This document shows, piece by piece, positions 12,152 to 22,918 of a stretch of 64,000 bases of DNA. Below the pieces are notes generated by a model that made no database searches, was not told where the DNA came from, and saw only the letters and a list, made by a program, of their open reading frames with translations. Source of the stretch: Plasmopara viticola (taxonomy: Eukaryota; Oomycota; Peronosporomycetes; Peronosporales; Peronosporaceae). The first letter of the stretch is position 1, and each line of letters starts with the position of its first letter. The stretch is taken from NCBI GenBank assembly GCA_001695595.3, contig MBPM02000069.1, positions 372,001 to 436,000 on the forward strand, in the 5' to 3' direction. The translations under genes were made by a program, and so were the position numbers.

Positions 12152-15100
12152 ATGACTACCAAGCGCACCGAAGTCCTCCTACGAGATGGTAAGTACTACC
12201 ATTAAGAGCTCAATACGAGGATGCCCCTCGCAAAAAAAGGGCTGGGGCACATTATGGGCGCGAAGGACGAGAGCGAAGTAACGGAGACGTGGCTCGTAAA
12301 TGACGCCAAGACATTGGGTATAATTGCCTTAAGCATCGAGATTCAACACCAGAACAATATTCGGTCTGCCACTCGTGCCGTGGAGGCATGGGGAACGCTT
12401 CGCGACTTCTACAATCGTTCCACTACACAACCGTGTCACGATGACACGGCGCCTTCATGCGTTTAAGATGGAGAGTGGCACTCGCATTGTGGAAACTCTA
12501 TACGCGTTCGATGAGCCGGTTGTGGGGCTCCAGACGACGGGAGAGCCGGTGGTTAAATCAAGACAGCTTGTGGTGCTTCTGAGCAGCTTGCCGACGGAGT
12601 ATAAGATAATATCTTCTATCGTGAAGAACGCCAAGGACATGACTCTGATCGAAATCATGGAGAAGACGTTGAAGGCGTCAGACAGACTACAGAAGAATGA
12701 AGCAAGTGAGAAAGCGTTTCGAGCCACAGACAATGATGGACGGATCAAGGGCAGACGAGGAAGTGGCCGCAAGAGTTACGCGCCACGCAAGAGCGGCGGA
12801 TTTCGTGGAAAATACTTCAATTGTGACCAGACTGGTCATATGAAACGGGACTGCCCAGCTGCTGAGAATCGTTTCAGAAACCGTTCTAGCGGTAATGATG
12901 CGGTTTTTGCTGTGGGGGCTGAGAAATCAGTAAGTTGGCAGCAACTTAAAGCCGACGTCATGGTAACAATTGCAGACGGCAGGAAGTTACGCGTCGAAGG
13001 AGCTGGAACGGTGAAGCTTATCGGCTAAGATGGAAGGCGCATATCAATAATGGAAGTGCTGCTTTTCCCTGGACTTGGCAGACGTTCATTGTCGGTGGGG
13101 AAGCTTGCCGAACGTGGACTAAGTGTGGGGTCTTAGCGTGCTTCGTGCATCATTTGAGACAAGAACGAAGCTTTGGCAACTGGGACAAGGAATTGGAAAG
13201 CCTTCACACTGGATTGTCAGCAAGATGAGGCATGATCGGTGCAATACTCGGGACCTGATTGTCAGTGGGAGATATGGCACGCTCGTATGAAACATCCAAG
13301 CGAGGACGTTTTAGTGAAGACTATGCGATCCACAGAAGGTATTCCTGCGCTAAAACAAGGTATCAAGACCCTGTGTGGTGGATGCATGAAGGGCAAGCAG
13401 ACGATCGAAGCCTTTCCAGAACGCTCCATGACAAAGACATCATGTGTATTGGAGTTAGTTCACACAGACGTGATGAGACCCATGAAGACACTTTCGAAAG
13501 GAGGTGCTAAATACAATTTGACTATTGTGGATGATTATTCACGACATGTGGTGGCTTACTTGCTGGCAAAGAAGAGTGAAGGTGCCGACAAGACCAAGAT
13601 GTTCAAAGCACTGCATGAGAATCAGTGGGGAATCCGTATCAAGTGCCTGCATTCGGACAATGGAACGGAGTTTGTCAACGAGACAGTTACAGATTTATGT
13701 CAGCGGAACGGTATCATACATCAGCGTACAGTACCATACAGTCCCCAACAAAATGGAATTGCAGAACGAATGAACCGTACGATAATGGAAAAGGCACGGA
13801 GCATGCTACACTACAAGTGTGTTCCGACATGTTGGTGGGCAGAGGCAGTAAGCACTGCGGTGTACCTGATCAACCGCTCTCCTAATACAATGCACCCAAA
13901 TAACACCCCATATGAACTGGGATTTAAGATGACGCCACGGATGGATCATCTTAGGGTGTTTGGGTCTCATGGATATGCTCACGTTGATCAAGTGAAAAGG
14001 ACGAAGCTCGAAGCCAAAAGCTTCAAGTGCATGTTCCTTGGATATGCAGAAGACACCAAGGGATACCGAGTTTACGATTTAGAGAAAGACAAGATATCAG
14101 TATCACGGTCGGTGAAGCTGGACGAGCGTGAAGTGGGCGGCATTTATGAGACACACCCGCCCAAACAAATTAAAGTGGTACACGTTACCAAAGACAACGA
14201 TGAAAGTGCTGTGTCTGGGCCGACGGAACACCAACAAGATCAAGATGAACTTATGGAGGGTGAAGGAGAAGATGAAATTCCAGATGCTCCAATGAATGAA
14301 GAGGAGTCCGACACAAATGAGTCAAGGGTCGAGATGCTTCGATTACCGACCTCGGTACACTCTGAACTGACAGAGTACAGAACTCCTACACTGGATGCAC
14401 AGGAAGATTGATTGGTATTTCGACCGCAAGTGGAACGTTCAAGGCGTACAAATGAACCAATGTTGTTGCTGGAAAACGGATCAGATGCCGATGAAAGTCT
14501 GGGAGGAAGCGAAGGACCACCATCTTCAAAGCGTGCAAGGATTGATGAAGACGGCCTGATAGCTGAAGCTGTTCTCGCTTACGCTGTAAATGATGGTGAA
14601 GAATCAGACTTGCCTACCACGTATGCGCAGGCAATGTCTAGTGACGAGGCAGAATAGTGGCGACAAGCGATGGACGCCGAGATACAGTCGCATCACAAAA
14701 ACAAAACACGGACACTCGTTCCACGAGAATCAATTGGACGTACGATTGGATGCCGCTGGGTTTTTGCTAAGAAGCGTGACCAGAATGGATGTGTTGTGCG
14801 CTACAAAGCACGATTGGTGGCTAAAGGTTTTAAGCAGAAATACGGCGTGGATTTCTTCGAGACTTACTCTCCAGTGGCCAACATGAACTCAATTTGAGTT
14901 GTACTCGCAGTGTGTGCGGTATTAGGCTACAAAATGGAACAGCTGGACGTCGACACCGCCTTTCTCAACAGTGTACTGTCGGATCGTGTTCACATGGAAG
15001 TTCCAATTGGTGTTAAGGGAGCTCAAGGATTTGCGTGTCAGCTGAACAAAGCTATATATGGTCTCAAGCAAGCTGCAAGCGCTTGGAACAAGACAATCGA

Positions 15101-15971
15101 CCACGTCTTCAAGAAGAACGATTTTAAAAGTTGTGGAGCGGATCAATGCGTCTACGTGAAGAAAGTGGAAGAAGATTTTGTGTACATATGTCTTTATGTC
15201 GACGATATGATCAGTGCAGCCAAGACGAGCGGTGAGATTCTAGAGGTCAAGGGGATGCTTAAAAGTATTTTCAAGATGAAAAATCTCGGTATGGCGGAGT
15301 TCATCTTGGGCATGGAAATCGACGACGACATGACAGCTCCCACACTAATGATCGACCAAACACGCTACATTAGCGACGTGGCTGAGCGATTTGGACAGAA
15401 AAACGCCAAGAACGTCGACAATCCGTGTACATCCGGTCTCAAGCTGTCAACATCACAGTCGCCAATTGCAGAAGTTGAGCGTTCAGAGATGCGGTCAAGC
15501 CATACCGCTCACTAATTGAATGTCTGCTATATGTTACAACTTGCACTCGGCCGGACATCGCATAAATCGTGACACAACAGTCTCGATTTCTCGAGAATCC
15601 GGGATTACCACATTAGAACGCCGCAATTCGTGTATTGCGCTACTTAAATTCGACACGTCATCATGGGATCGTTAACCAAAGAGGGATTGGAAAGTTGATT
15701 GTTGAAGCTTTTTCGAATGCTGACTGGAGTAGCAACACCGATGACAGACGGTCTGTCTCAGATGTGCTGATCAACATTGGTAAAGCTCCGGTTGTTTTCA
15801 AGTCCAAGTATCAGAGAACCGTTGCACTAAGTTCCGCAGAAGCAGAGTATATGGCGCTCAGCTTGTGCACACAAGAAGTACTTTGGGCGCGCGCAATGCT
15901 CAAGGACATGGGTCAAGAACAAGTGGGAGGCACGCAAATATGGGAAGACAATCACGGTGCGATAGCAATTT
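12152..15971 (+). pseudogene. Copia gag-pol polyprotein, inactivated
   Basis: Gag starts at ATG 12152, meets a stop at 12203, and shifts frame near 12434. The zinc knuckle near 12820-12855 reads YFNCDQTGHMKRDC, with the first Cys changed to Tyr. The protease is missing its catalytic D-S-G segment: the sequence jumps from KSVSW (about 12942) to QQLKADVMV, an apparent in-frame deletion. Integrase is the best-preserved part (13239-14411): WHARMKH...CGGC, then HTDVM, HSDNGTEF and PQQNGIAERMNR carry the D,D,E triad. RT follows with IYGLKQAASAWNKT and LYVDDMI near 15195. RNase H (15635-15976) retains SSAEAEYMALS and EDNHGAIAI. In-frame stops lie at 13026, 13134, 13155, 13233, 14409, 14655 and 14895, with another frame change after 15480. 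Confidence 0.88.
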
Positions 15972-15973
15972 TT

Positions 15974-16078
15974 TAAAAAAATAATTATGATTAAAATATT
16001 GAAAAAAAAAAGAAATAAAAAAATATTACTTTTTAGTGTTTTTTCTTAATATTTTATTCATAATTATTTTTCTTAGAA
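15974..16078. repeat. Imperfect inverted repeat at the NUMT end
   Basis: About 30 bp at 15974-16006 (aataattatgattaaaatat...) is close to the reverse complement of 16043-16075 (...atattttattcataattatt), with a loop of roughly 35 bp. The outer arm repeats the rps8 stop region in reverse, so the end of the inserted DNA appears folded back. Confidence 0.6.
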
Positions 16079-16405
16079 AATCTACAAATTAATTCGCCTC
16101 CAACATTTAGTTTTTTTGCCTGTAAATTAGTAAAAAATTCAGATGATGTCGAAAGAATATAAAATCCTTTTTTTGTTTACATATAAACGTTTTCCGGGTT
16201 TAGATAAACGTTTTAACTCCGTTATAACTGCTTTACCTTTTCGGTATTTTAAATAAATTTCTAGCTGATTTTTTGAATTTACTTTATAACATTCTTTAAA
16301 ACCCTCTTTAATTAAAATATTTAAAATATTTAAAATATTTATCGTTTGCTTTGGATTTTGTTGAGTTATTTTTGACTTTTTTGCTAAATAGCCATTTTTT
16401 ATTTT
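16054..16405 (-). pseudogene. rps8: Mitochondrial rps8, frameshifted NUMT copy
   Basis: The minus-strand translation contains KIKNGYLAKK near the N terminus, ILIKEGFKECYKV, VITELKRLSKPGKRLYVNKK and, one frame over, GFYILSTSSEFF and KLNVGGELICRF, ending in a stop at 16054-16056. These match in order the conserved S8 blocks (ISKPGxRxYV, ILSTSxG, xxxxVGGExLC). S8 is a small-subunit ribosomal protein that binds 16S rRNA. The frame changes at a run of seven A's after GTAAAC, consistent with one extra A. The first few codons are missing. Because it lacks a start and is frameshifted in nuclear DNA, it is a dead copy. A short frame beginning MNKIL, overlapping the S8 stop, may be the start of the next mitochondrial gene (rpl6 follows rps8 in oomycete mitochondria, from memory), but it is too short to call. 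Confidence 0.85.
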
Positions 16406-16410
16406 CTATC

Positions 16411-16771
16411 ACCAAGTCATTCAAGCGTTTATTCGGCCGCTCCTAGTTTGAGACTAGTTGCAAAAGATTGTCTTTATTCAGAGTGAAAAGCTGTGCAAGT
16501 TTAAATCGAAAGCATGTGGAAGGGTTCTTTGCATATATCAGCGTCATGTTCTTGCACCATGTCGCAGGCTGGTCTCCAACCCTTTATTGGATAAGCGCGA
16601 AAACGCACGTGTACTATCCGTTTCCGGTATGGCGTCGTTTCTGGTAATGTAGCTACTCATTTTTTGCATTGCTCTGGAAAAGTAAAGCTTCGTGTGAGCA
16701 GTTAAGCTTGCAATGATAAAATTAACGCCATGTTTTAAATAGATGCATCGCGTCTGAGCACTTTCTCTCCC
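16411..16771 (+). repeat. Left-edge sub-repeat fragment in array orientation
   Basis: This matches the second internal sub-repeat of a unit (for example 23760-24055) and, at its left end, the diverged right-edge copy at 47070-47180 (cgcttattcggccgc, gagactat...ttgca). It runs in the same direction as the main array and switches abruptly at about 16771 to the reverse complement of unit position 23077. Confidence 0.8.
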
Positions 16772-16930
16772 TGCCAAACGCAGGACAGAGGAGGTACAGT
16801 ATACCAATAAAAACAGTATAGCGAAAATGAAGGCTTTATTGAAAAGGATTCAAAAACCTACCACGTGATATGGAGCCATAAAAGAGTGGAATTCTTCGAA
16901 CAGTAACTCTATTCGGTCCACTTCGAATTT

Positions 16931-16946
16931 GCTCATTCTGCAATTC
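16931..16946 (+). promoter_or_regulatory. Oomycete initiator (Inr) of gene copy 1
   Basis: GCTCATTCTGCAATTC matches the oomycete core-promoter initiator GCTCATTYYNCAWTTT at 15 of 16 positions. It ends 33 nt before the ATG at 16980, so transcription would start inside it. An ATG-like start at 16929 upstream would then lie outside the mRNA, which is why I place the start at 16980. Confidence 0.75.
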
Positions 16947-16979
16947 GCCCCGCATTGCCAAAGCTCGAATCCGACCACG

Positions 16980-17720
16980 ATGAAATCCTTTCACTACGCC
17001 GCCATTGCCATCGCCGCCGTGGCCTCGACCGCCCATGTCACCATGGCAAGTTGTGATTCAAATTCTGGTCTGCTGGAAATTGGGTTGTTTAATATCTTGC
17101 AAGTCAACGCGAACGTTTATAGCAAGCAGTGCACAAAAGTGGATTATGCCAGCGATTTTAGTGTGGGCTTTCACACGCACATTGACCTTGTTGAGACCAG
17201 CACTTATCAGACAGATACGAAGCAGTACGAGACATTTGACGTAGCCGAGTTAAAGGTCGACGCCGAGCTACTCTCAGTGATCACTACCATTCCTACAACT
17301 CTTCACCACTCCTACACCTCGAATGGCCAGTTGGACTCGAACGTCGCCATTGACCTCTCCATTGGTACTCTTGACGTCTCTATTCCCAACATTGAAATTG
17401 CCGTGTGGACTGCCGTGTACGGCAATTGTAAACCTACATCAAGCACAGGCAGGCCAATTAATGCTCAGGTGCTGTTGATCGCTGACATTGAGTTCGATCT
17501 ATACTTAGAGGACACGTCAGGTCAGAAGACGTACGTTTTTGTCCCGATGACTCCGATTCTTCGCCTCGATGTCGACCTGAAACTCTTCCTGGACATTCTG
17601 TTGGGTCTCAACATCATATCGAACGATCACTACTTGCAAAAAGTGCAGTGTAGCACCAGTGTTGCAGTCGGCATCGTCGCTGATCTCACGGTAGATACGT
17701 TTTCTGTGAAGATTCAGTAA
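16980..17720 (+). CDS. Secreted protein of unknown function, copy 1
   Basis: 246 residues. Residues 1-23 (MKSFHYAAIAIAAVASTAHVTMA) form a classic signal peptide, with a likely cut after Ala23, so the product should be secreted. The mature part is rich in alternating hydrophobic and polar residues suggesting beta strands, and has four Cys (25, 51, 150, 224), perhaps two disulphides. I see no RxLR, dEER or LxLFLAK host-entry motif, no membrane segment after the signal, and no enzyme motif. I do not recognise the family; a secreted effector-like or surface protein is possible but unproven. I chose the start at 16980 because the initiator element lies just upstream; the frame is open a further 17 codons upstream. 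This copy alone has Glu96, where the others have Lys. It is the only plus-strand copy and converges on copy 2. No intron is needed. Confidence 0.85.
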   Translation: MKSFHYAAIAIAAVASTAHVTMASCDSNSGLLEIGLFNILQVNANVYSKQCTKVDYASDFSVGFHTHIDLVETSTYQTDTKQYETFDVAELKVDAELLSVITTIPTTLHHSYTSNGQLDSNVAIDLSIGTLDVSIPNIEIAVWTAVYGNCKPTSSTGRPINAQVLLIADIEFDLYLEDTSGQKTYVFVPMTPILRLDVDLKLFLDILLGLNIISNDHYLQKVQCSTSVAVGIVADLTVDTFSVKIQ

Positions 17721-20700
17721 TGCAGCTCCTAAGAACTGTCTCATTTCAAATACATCGCCATTTTTTTTTCATGCATTCTTTTGAGACTCCTTTTTTGCAC
17801 TTTTCTCTTTTCGATGTAAATGGGCCGAAACATATTTGTAAGTATTTTAAGCTTGGACTTCGAATGTAATAGAGCAAACGCTTTTGCAGTGCCTGCCAAG
17901 AGGCAAAAGTAATGTGGAGGCAGCAAACTCTTTAGAGTGCCGCGTACACAATAGACTCTCCGGCACTATCTAAACATGTACAATAACAACTCATTCCGCT
18001 TAGTATCGCATATGTATGTCCTGACTTTAATGTTGAATATCACTAAAAGTCCTTGCGTGATGAATTCTAGGGGATGGTAAATACTTGGCACTTACACTTT
18101 GACGAGCACATATCTAATATCACGCTAAAAGTCTTCATCAAGACTTAAATAAAATACGTCAGAATTGTATGATTTTTGTGGAAATAAATTTTTCGATTGC
18201 AGCTTATCTTCATCCTGTAATATTCTTTAAAGTCCACTGCGGCAGTCAGTACTCGCAGATCCACGAAAGGCGCTTTTTTCTTTTGCTCAAACATATACGT
18301 GTGTAATGCATCCCATATTGCTTTGATTATCGCAAATTTGGCTCGAAAGTTTCAAACAGAATGCTAAGTACAAAATTGCAATCCTTTAATGTACTACCTC
18401 CTGTAATGCCAGCATGCAGAAATAGCTCAAGCTCAAGTGACATGTTATCGGGAACAAATATGGAATAAGGACCAGACATAGATCTCGGAAAAGGCAGTTT
18501 GTCACGATCAAGAGAGTTGCCACCTGCGTCCAACGATTTGTACAAAAATTTAAAACACTATGTTGGAGGTTGGTGAGAATTGCTATTGCTGTAAGATTGT
18601 GCTTACAAGAGATATTTTAGACTCAGATGCTGTGCATGTAAACAAGACATAGCGTTGGCATTACCGTTGCAAGCCGAGCTGCTCACATGAAACTTTTCTT
18701 TTTTAAAGCTGATGCAAAAGTTAAAAAAATGCTTGAGGCCTGTTAACCAAGCTGACACCATTGTGGAAAGAACATATGCCTTTCTTTGCGCCTGTCAAAG
18801 ACACCCAGCTTTCGACCGTGCGTATAGATGACGACCTATGAACAAAAACTCATCGCTTAAATGACTTTAAAAGTGCGTGAAGCGGAACATCCCGCTCTAC
18901 AATCTGATGCTACTTGTCTACATGCAGTTGTTGTGGCGTACGGCCGAAAGGTTGAGGGATGATAGACCCATACATCCAGAAATCATAGGAGCGAATTGAT
19001 GCATTAGAAAACATAGGGTGGGAAATGTCATGGCGATCAGATTCTGAATGTGTATATAAATAATGGTTAAAACCACGCGTGATTTTCTTTGTCTCATCTG
19101 CAATGACATGAACTAGATTCAAGATCTATCATTTCTCATGCTCTGAGTTATGAGGTCGAAATGGGGCACACATGTCCTAAGGTGCTCTAAAATGTAACCG
19201 CAGAAAATGGTATAATTTCGTGAGCAGGCAAGTAAATGTTTGTATCGCGAAAATTGCCAATGTAGTGTAAAGAACGCAAAAACCCAGACTTGTTTTGTGA
19301 GCACCAAAATTAGCTCAAGCTTAGTCCCATGTTATAAGGGACAAATATGGAACAAGGACAAGACTCAGATTTCAAAAAAAAAACAGCTTGAGGAGTCGCC
19401 TTACGCGTCCAAGGATATGAACAAGGACTTCATTAACATTCGGTGAGAGATTGCTATTGCTATATTTTGATATGCAATTTTGCTTGTTAAAGATATACAC
19501 CTCAAACGCGGTGTAACTATGTTAAACATGGCGTAAACTGCTCACACGAAACTTTTTTTATTCGAAGCGATGCAAAAAATGAAGTGTATTACCAGTAGCG
19601 ACACCATACCAAAAAGAATAGTCCGTGTCCAGTTTTGCGCTTGTCCAATTAAGGGTTGGAGACCAGCCCTGTTTCCAATAACGAAACTTTTATGGAAAGT
19701 ACATGCCTTTCTTTGCGCTTATCAAAGAGAGGCACTTGCGACCGTGCGAACAGCTGATGCCCTATGGATACAGTCATCGCACAAGATTTTTAGAAATGTA
19801 AATTCCCGCTCTACAATCTGATGCTACTTGTCTACTTGTAGTTGGTGTGGTGTGCGGCCATATGGTGAGCTTTGGTAGATACTAACATTTGAAGATTAGA
19901 AAAGCGAATCAATGCGCAATGAAACATTGGGTTGGGAAACGTCATGGCGATAAGATTCTTAAACAGATAAAATTACTGGTCGCAAGCACGCGTGATTACC
20001 TTTGTCTCATTGCAATGACATGAACTTGACTTAAAATCACTTTCTAGCTCCGATTATATATGTCTAGATCGGGCACAATGCAACTACTGTACTAAGGTCG
20101 ATACTGTACGATCGGGGAGGCGCTAAATTTAATCTCCGGGTGATACAACAGAACCAGGAAACAGTGTAATTCCGTGACCACCTGCAAGTAATTTTTGTTT
20201 CGCAAATATACTGTACAGCACGCAGTGATCCAGTCTTGTAATGCGAGCAAATAAGCTCAAGCTCAGTGACATGTTATGACAAATATGGAAAAAGGCCAAA
20301 ATCTACCACGAAATAAGAACCTGTCGCAATGAAGTGACCCTGCGCGTCCAAGAATATTCGCAAGGATTTTAATAACACCCGGTGGGAGATTGTTATTGTT
20401 ATACTTTGAAAATATGATATTGCTGATAGGAGAGAAAGTGCTCAGACGCGATGCATCTATTTAAAACATGGCGTTATTTATCATTGCAAGCTTAACTGCT
20501 CACACGAAGCTTTACTTTTCCAAAGCAATGCAAAAAATGAGTAGGTACATGACTAGAAACGACGCCATATTGGAAACGGATAGTACACGTGCGTTTTCGC
20601 GCTATACAAACATTTACTTGCCTGCTCACGAAATTATACCATTTTCTGCGGTTACATTTTAGAGCACCTTAGGACATGTGTGCCCCATTTCGACCTCATA

Positions 20701-22128
20701 AATCAGAGCATGAGAAATGATAGATCTCGAATCTAGTTCATGTCATTGCAGATGAGACAAAGAAAATCACGCGTGGTTTTAATCATTATTTATATACACA
20801 TTCAGAATCTGATCGCCATGACATTTCCCACACGATGTTTCCTAATGCATCAATTCGCTCCTATGATTTCTGGATGTATGGGTCTATCATCCCTCAACTT
20901 TTCGGCCGTACGCCACAACAACTGCATGTAGACAAGTAGCATCAGATTGTAGAGCGGGATGTTCCGCTTCACGCACTTTTAAAGTCATTTAAGCGATGAG
21001 TTTTTGTTCATAGGTCGTCATCTATACGCACGGTCGAAAGCTGGGTGTCTTTGACAGGCGCAAAGAAAGGCATATGTTCTTTCCACAATGGTGTCAGCTT
21101 GGTTAACAGGCCTCAAGCATTTTTTTAACTTTTGCATCAGCTTTAAAAAAGGAAAGTTTCATGTGAGCAGCTCGGCTTGCAACGGTAATGCCAACGCTAT
21201 GTCTTGTTTACATGCACAGCATCTGAGTCTAAAATATCTCTTGTAAGCACAATCTTACAGCAATAGCAATTCTCACCAACCTCCAACATAGTGTTTTAAA
21301 TTTTTGTACAAATCGTTGGACGCAGGTGGCAACTCTCTTGATCGTGACAAACTGCCTTTTCCGAGATCTATGTCTGGTCCTTATTCCATATTTGTTCCCG
21401 ATAACATGTCACTTGAGCTTGAGCTATTTTTGCATGCTGGCATTACAGGAGGTAGTACATTATAGGATTGCAATTTTGTACTTAGCATTCTGTTTGAAAC
21501 TCTCGAGCCAAATTTGCGATAATCAAAGCAATATGGGATGCATTACACACGTATATGTTTGAGCAAAAGAAAAAAGCGCCTTTCGTGGATCTGCGAGGAC
21601 TCACTGCCGCAGTGGACTTTAAAGAAAATTACAGGATGAAGATAAGCTGCAATCGAAAAATTTATTTCCACAAAAATCATACAATTCTGACGTATTTTAT
21701 TAAAGTCTTGATGAAGACTTTTAGCGTGATATTAGATATGTGCTCGTCAAAGTGTAAGTGCCAAGTATTTACCATCCCCTAGAATTCATCACGCAAGGAC
21801 TTTTAGTGATATTCAACATTAAAGTCAGGACATACATTTGCGATACTAAGCGGAATGAGTTGTTATTGTACATGTTAAGATAGTGCCGGAGAGTCTATTG
21901 TGTACGCGGCACTCTAAAGAGTTTGCTGCCTCCACATTACTTTTGCCTCTTGGCAGGCACTGCAAAAGCGTTTGCTCTATTACATTCGAAGTCCAAGCTT
22001 AAAATACTTACAAATATGTTTCGGCCCATTTACATCGAAAAGAGAAAAGTGCAAAAAAGGAGTCTCAAAAGAATGCATGAAAAAAAAATGGCGATGTATT
22101 TGAAATGAGACAGTTCTTAGGAGCTGCA

Positions 22129-22869
22129 TTACTGAATCTTCACAGAAAACGTATCTACCGTGAGATCAGCGACGATGCCGACTGCAACACTGGTGCTACA
22201 CTGCACTTTTTGCAAGTAGTGATCGTTCGATATGATGTTGAGACCCAACAGAATGTCCAGGAAGAGTTTCAGGTCGACATCGAGGCGAAGAATCGGAGTC
22301 ATCGGGACAAAAACGTACGTCTTCTGACCTGACGTGTCCTCTAAGTATAGATCGAACTCAATGTCAGCGATCAACAGCACCTGAGCATTAATTGGCCTGC
22401 CTGTGCTTGATGTAGGTTTAGAATTGCCGTACACGGCAGTCCACACGGCAATTTCAATGTTGGGAATAGAGACGTCAAGAGTACCAATGGAGAGGTCAAT
22501 GGCGACGTTCGAGTCCAACTGGCCATTCGAGGTGTAGGAGTGGTGAAGAGTTGTAGGAATGGTGGTGATCACTGAGAGTAGCTTGGCGTCGACCTTTAAC
22601 TCGGCTACGTCAAATGTCTCGTACTGCTTCGTATCTGTCTGATAAGTGCTGGTCTCAACAAGGTCAATGTGCGTGTGAAAGCCCACACTAAAATCGCTGG
22701 CATAATCCACTTTTGTGCACTGCTTGCTATAAACGTTCGCGTTGACTTGCAAGATATTAAACAACCCAATTTCCAGCAGACCAGAATTTGAATCACAACT
22801 TGCCATGGTGACATGGGCGGTCGAGGCCACGGCGGCGATGGCAATGGCGGCGTAGTGAAAGGATTTCAT
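22129..22869 (-). CDS. Secreted protein of unknown function, copy 2
   Basis: An intact 246-residue copy on the minus strand with the same signal peptide (residues 1-23). It has Lys96 and, uniquely, Ser150 in place of Cys150 (YGNSKPT for YGNCKPT), leaving three Cys in the mature part. If Cys150 normally pairs in a disulphide, this copy would lose it. The 3' end faces copy 1 across the inverted repeat, so read-through transcripts of the two could form double-stranded RNA. The start is set by the initiator at 22904-22918, as for the other copies. Confidence 0.85.
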   Translation of the reverse strand: MKSFHYAAIAIAAVASTAHVTMASCDSNSGLLEIGLFNILQVNANVYSKQCTKVDYASDFSVGFHTHIDLVETSTYQTDTKQYETFDVAELKVDAKLLSVITTIPTTLHHSYTSNGQLDSNVAIDLSIGTLDVSIPNIEIAVWTAVYGNSKPTSSTGRPINAQVLLIADIEFDLYLEDTSGQKTYVFVPMTPILRLDVDLKLFLDILLGLNIISNDHYLQKVQCSTSVAVGIVADLTVDTFSVKIQ

Positions 22870-22903
22870 CGTGGTCGGATTCGAGCTTTGGCAATGCGGG
22901 GCG

Positions 22904-22918
22904 AATTGCAGAATGAGC
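22904..22918 (-). promoter_or_regulatory. Initiator of gene copy 2
   Basis: Minus strand GCTCATTCTGCAATT, identical to that of copy 1 and 34 nt upstream of the ATG at 22869. Confidence 0.75.

Larger units (their letters stand above)
11987..15971 (+). mobile_element. Defective, 3'-truncated Ty1/copia element (C1)
   Basis: A plus-strand copia element: 5' LTR (11987-12103), short leader, then one gag-pol coding region from 12152 in the order gag, zinc knuckle, protease, integrase, RT, RNase H. Integrase before RT identifies Ty1/copia. It stops abruptly inside RNase H, just after DNHGAIAI, where mitochondrial DNA begins, so the end of RNase H and the 3' LTR are absent. It lies beside the diverged gene fragment at 11240-11966, on the opposite strand to that fragment. 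Confidence 0.85.
15971..16410 (-). other. Nuclear insertion of mitochondrial DNA (NUMT)
   Basis: About 440 bp of extremely AT-rich sequence, sharply different in composition from both neighbours. On the minus strand it encodes most of mitochondrial-type ribosomal protein S8. It lies exactly between the broken end of the copia RNase H and the first sub-repeat of the gene array. It therefore looks like filler DNA captured at a break. Confidence 0.8.
16772..19247 (+). repeat. Left arm of 2.47-kb inverted repeat
   Basis: A position x in this arm pairs with position 39849 minus x in 20602-23077. The arms include the two convergent gene copies and their 3' flanks. They are nearly identical by eye; within the gene the protein differs only at residues 96 and 150. 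Confidence 0.85.
16772..20602 (-). repeat. Inverted partial array unit
   Basis: The whole 3.83-kb stretch is the reverse complement of a normal unit, running from the equivalent of 27700 back to the equivalent of 23890. About 0.8 kb of the unit is missing. It contains gene copy 1 on the plus strand. At 20600-20602 (gcgttttcgcgc) the orientation returns to normal, entering at the equivalent of 25230. The short shared string ttttcgcg at that switch is possible microhomology. Confidence 0.85.

Noticed and set aside
16980..17720. Assignment of the secreted protein to RxLR, Crinkler or elicitin effector families
   Set aside because: No RxLR/dEER or LxLFLAK motif, and the Cys count and spacing do not fit the six-Cys elicitin domain.
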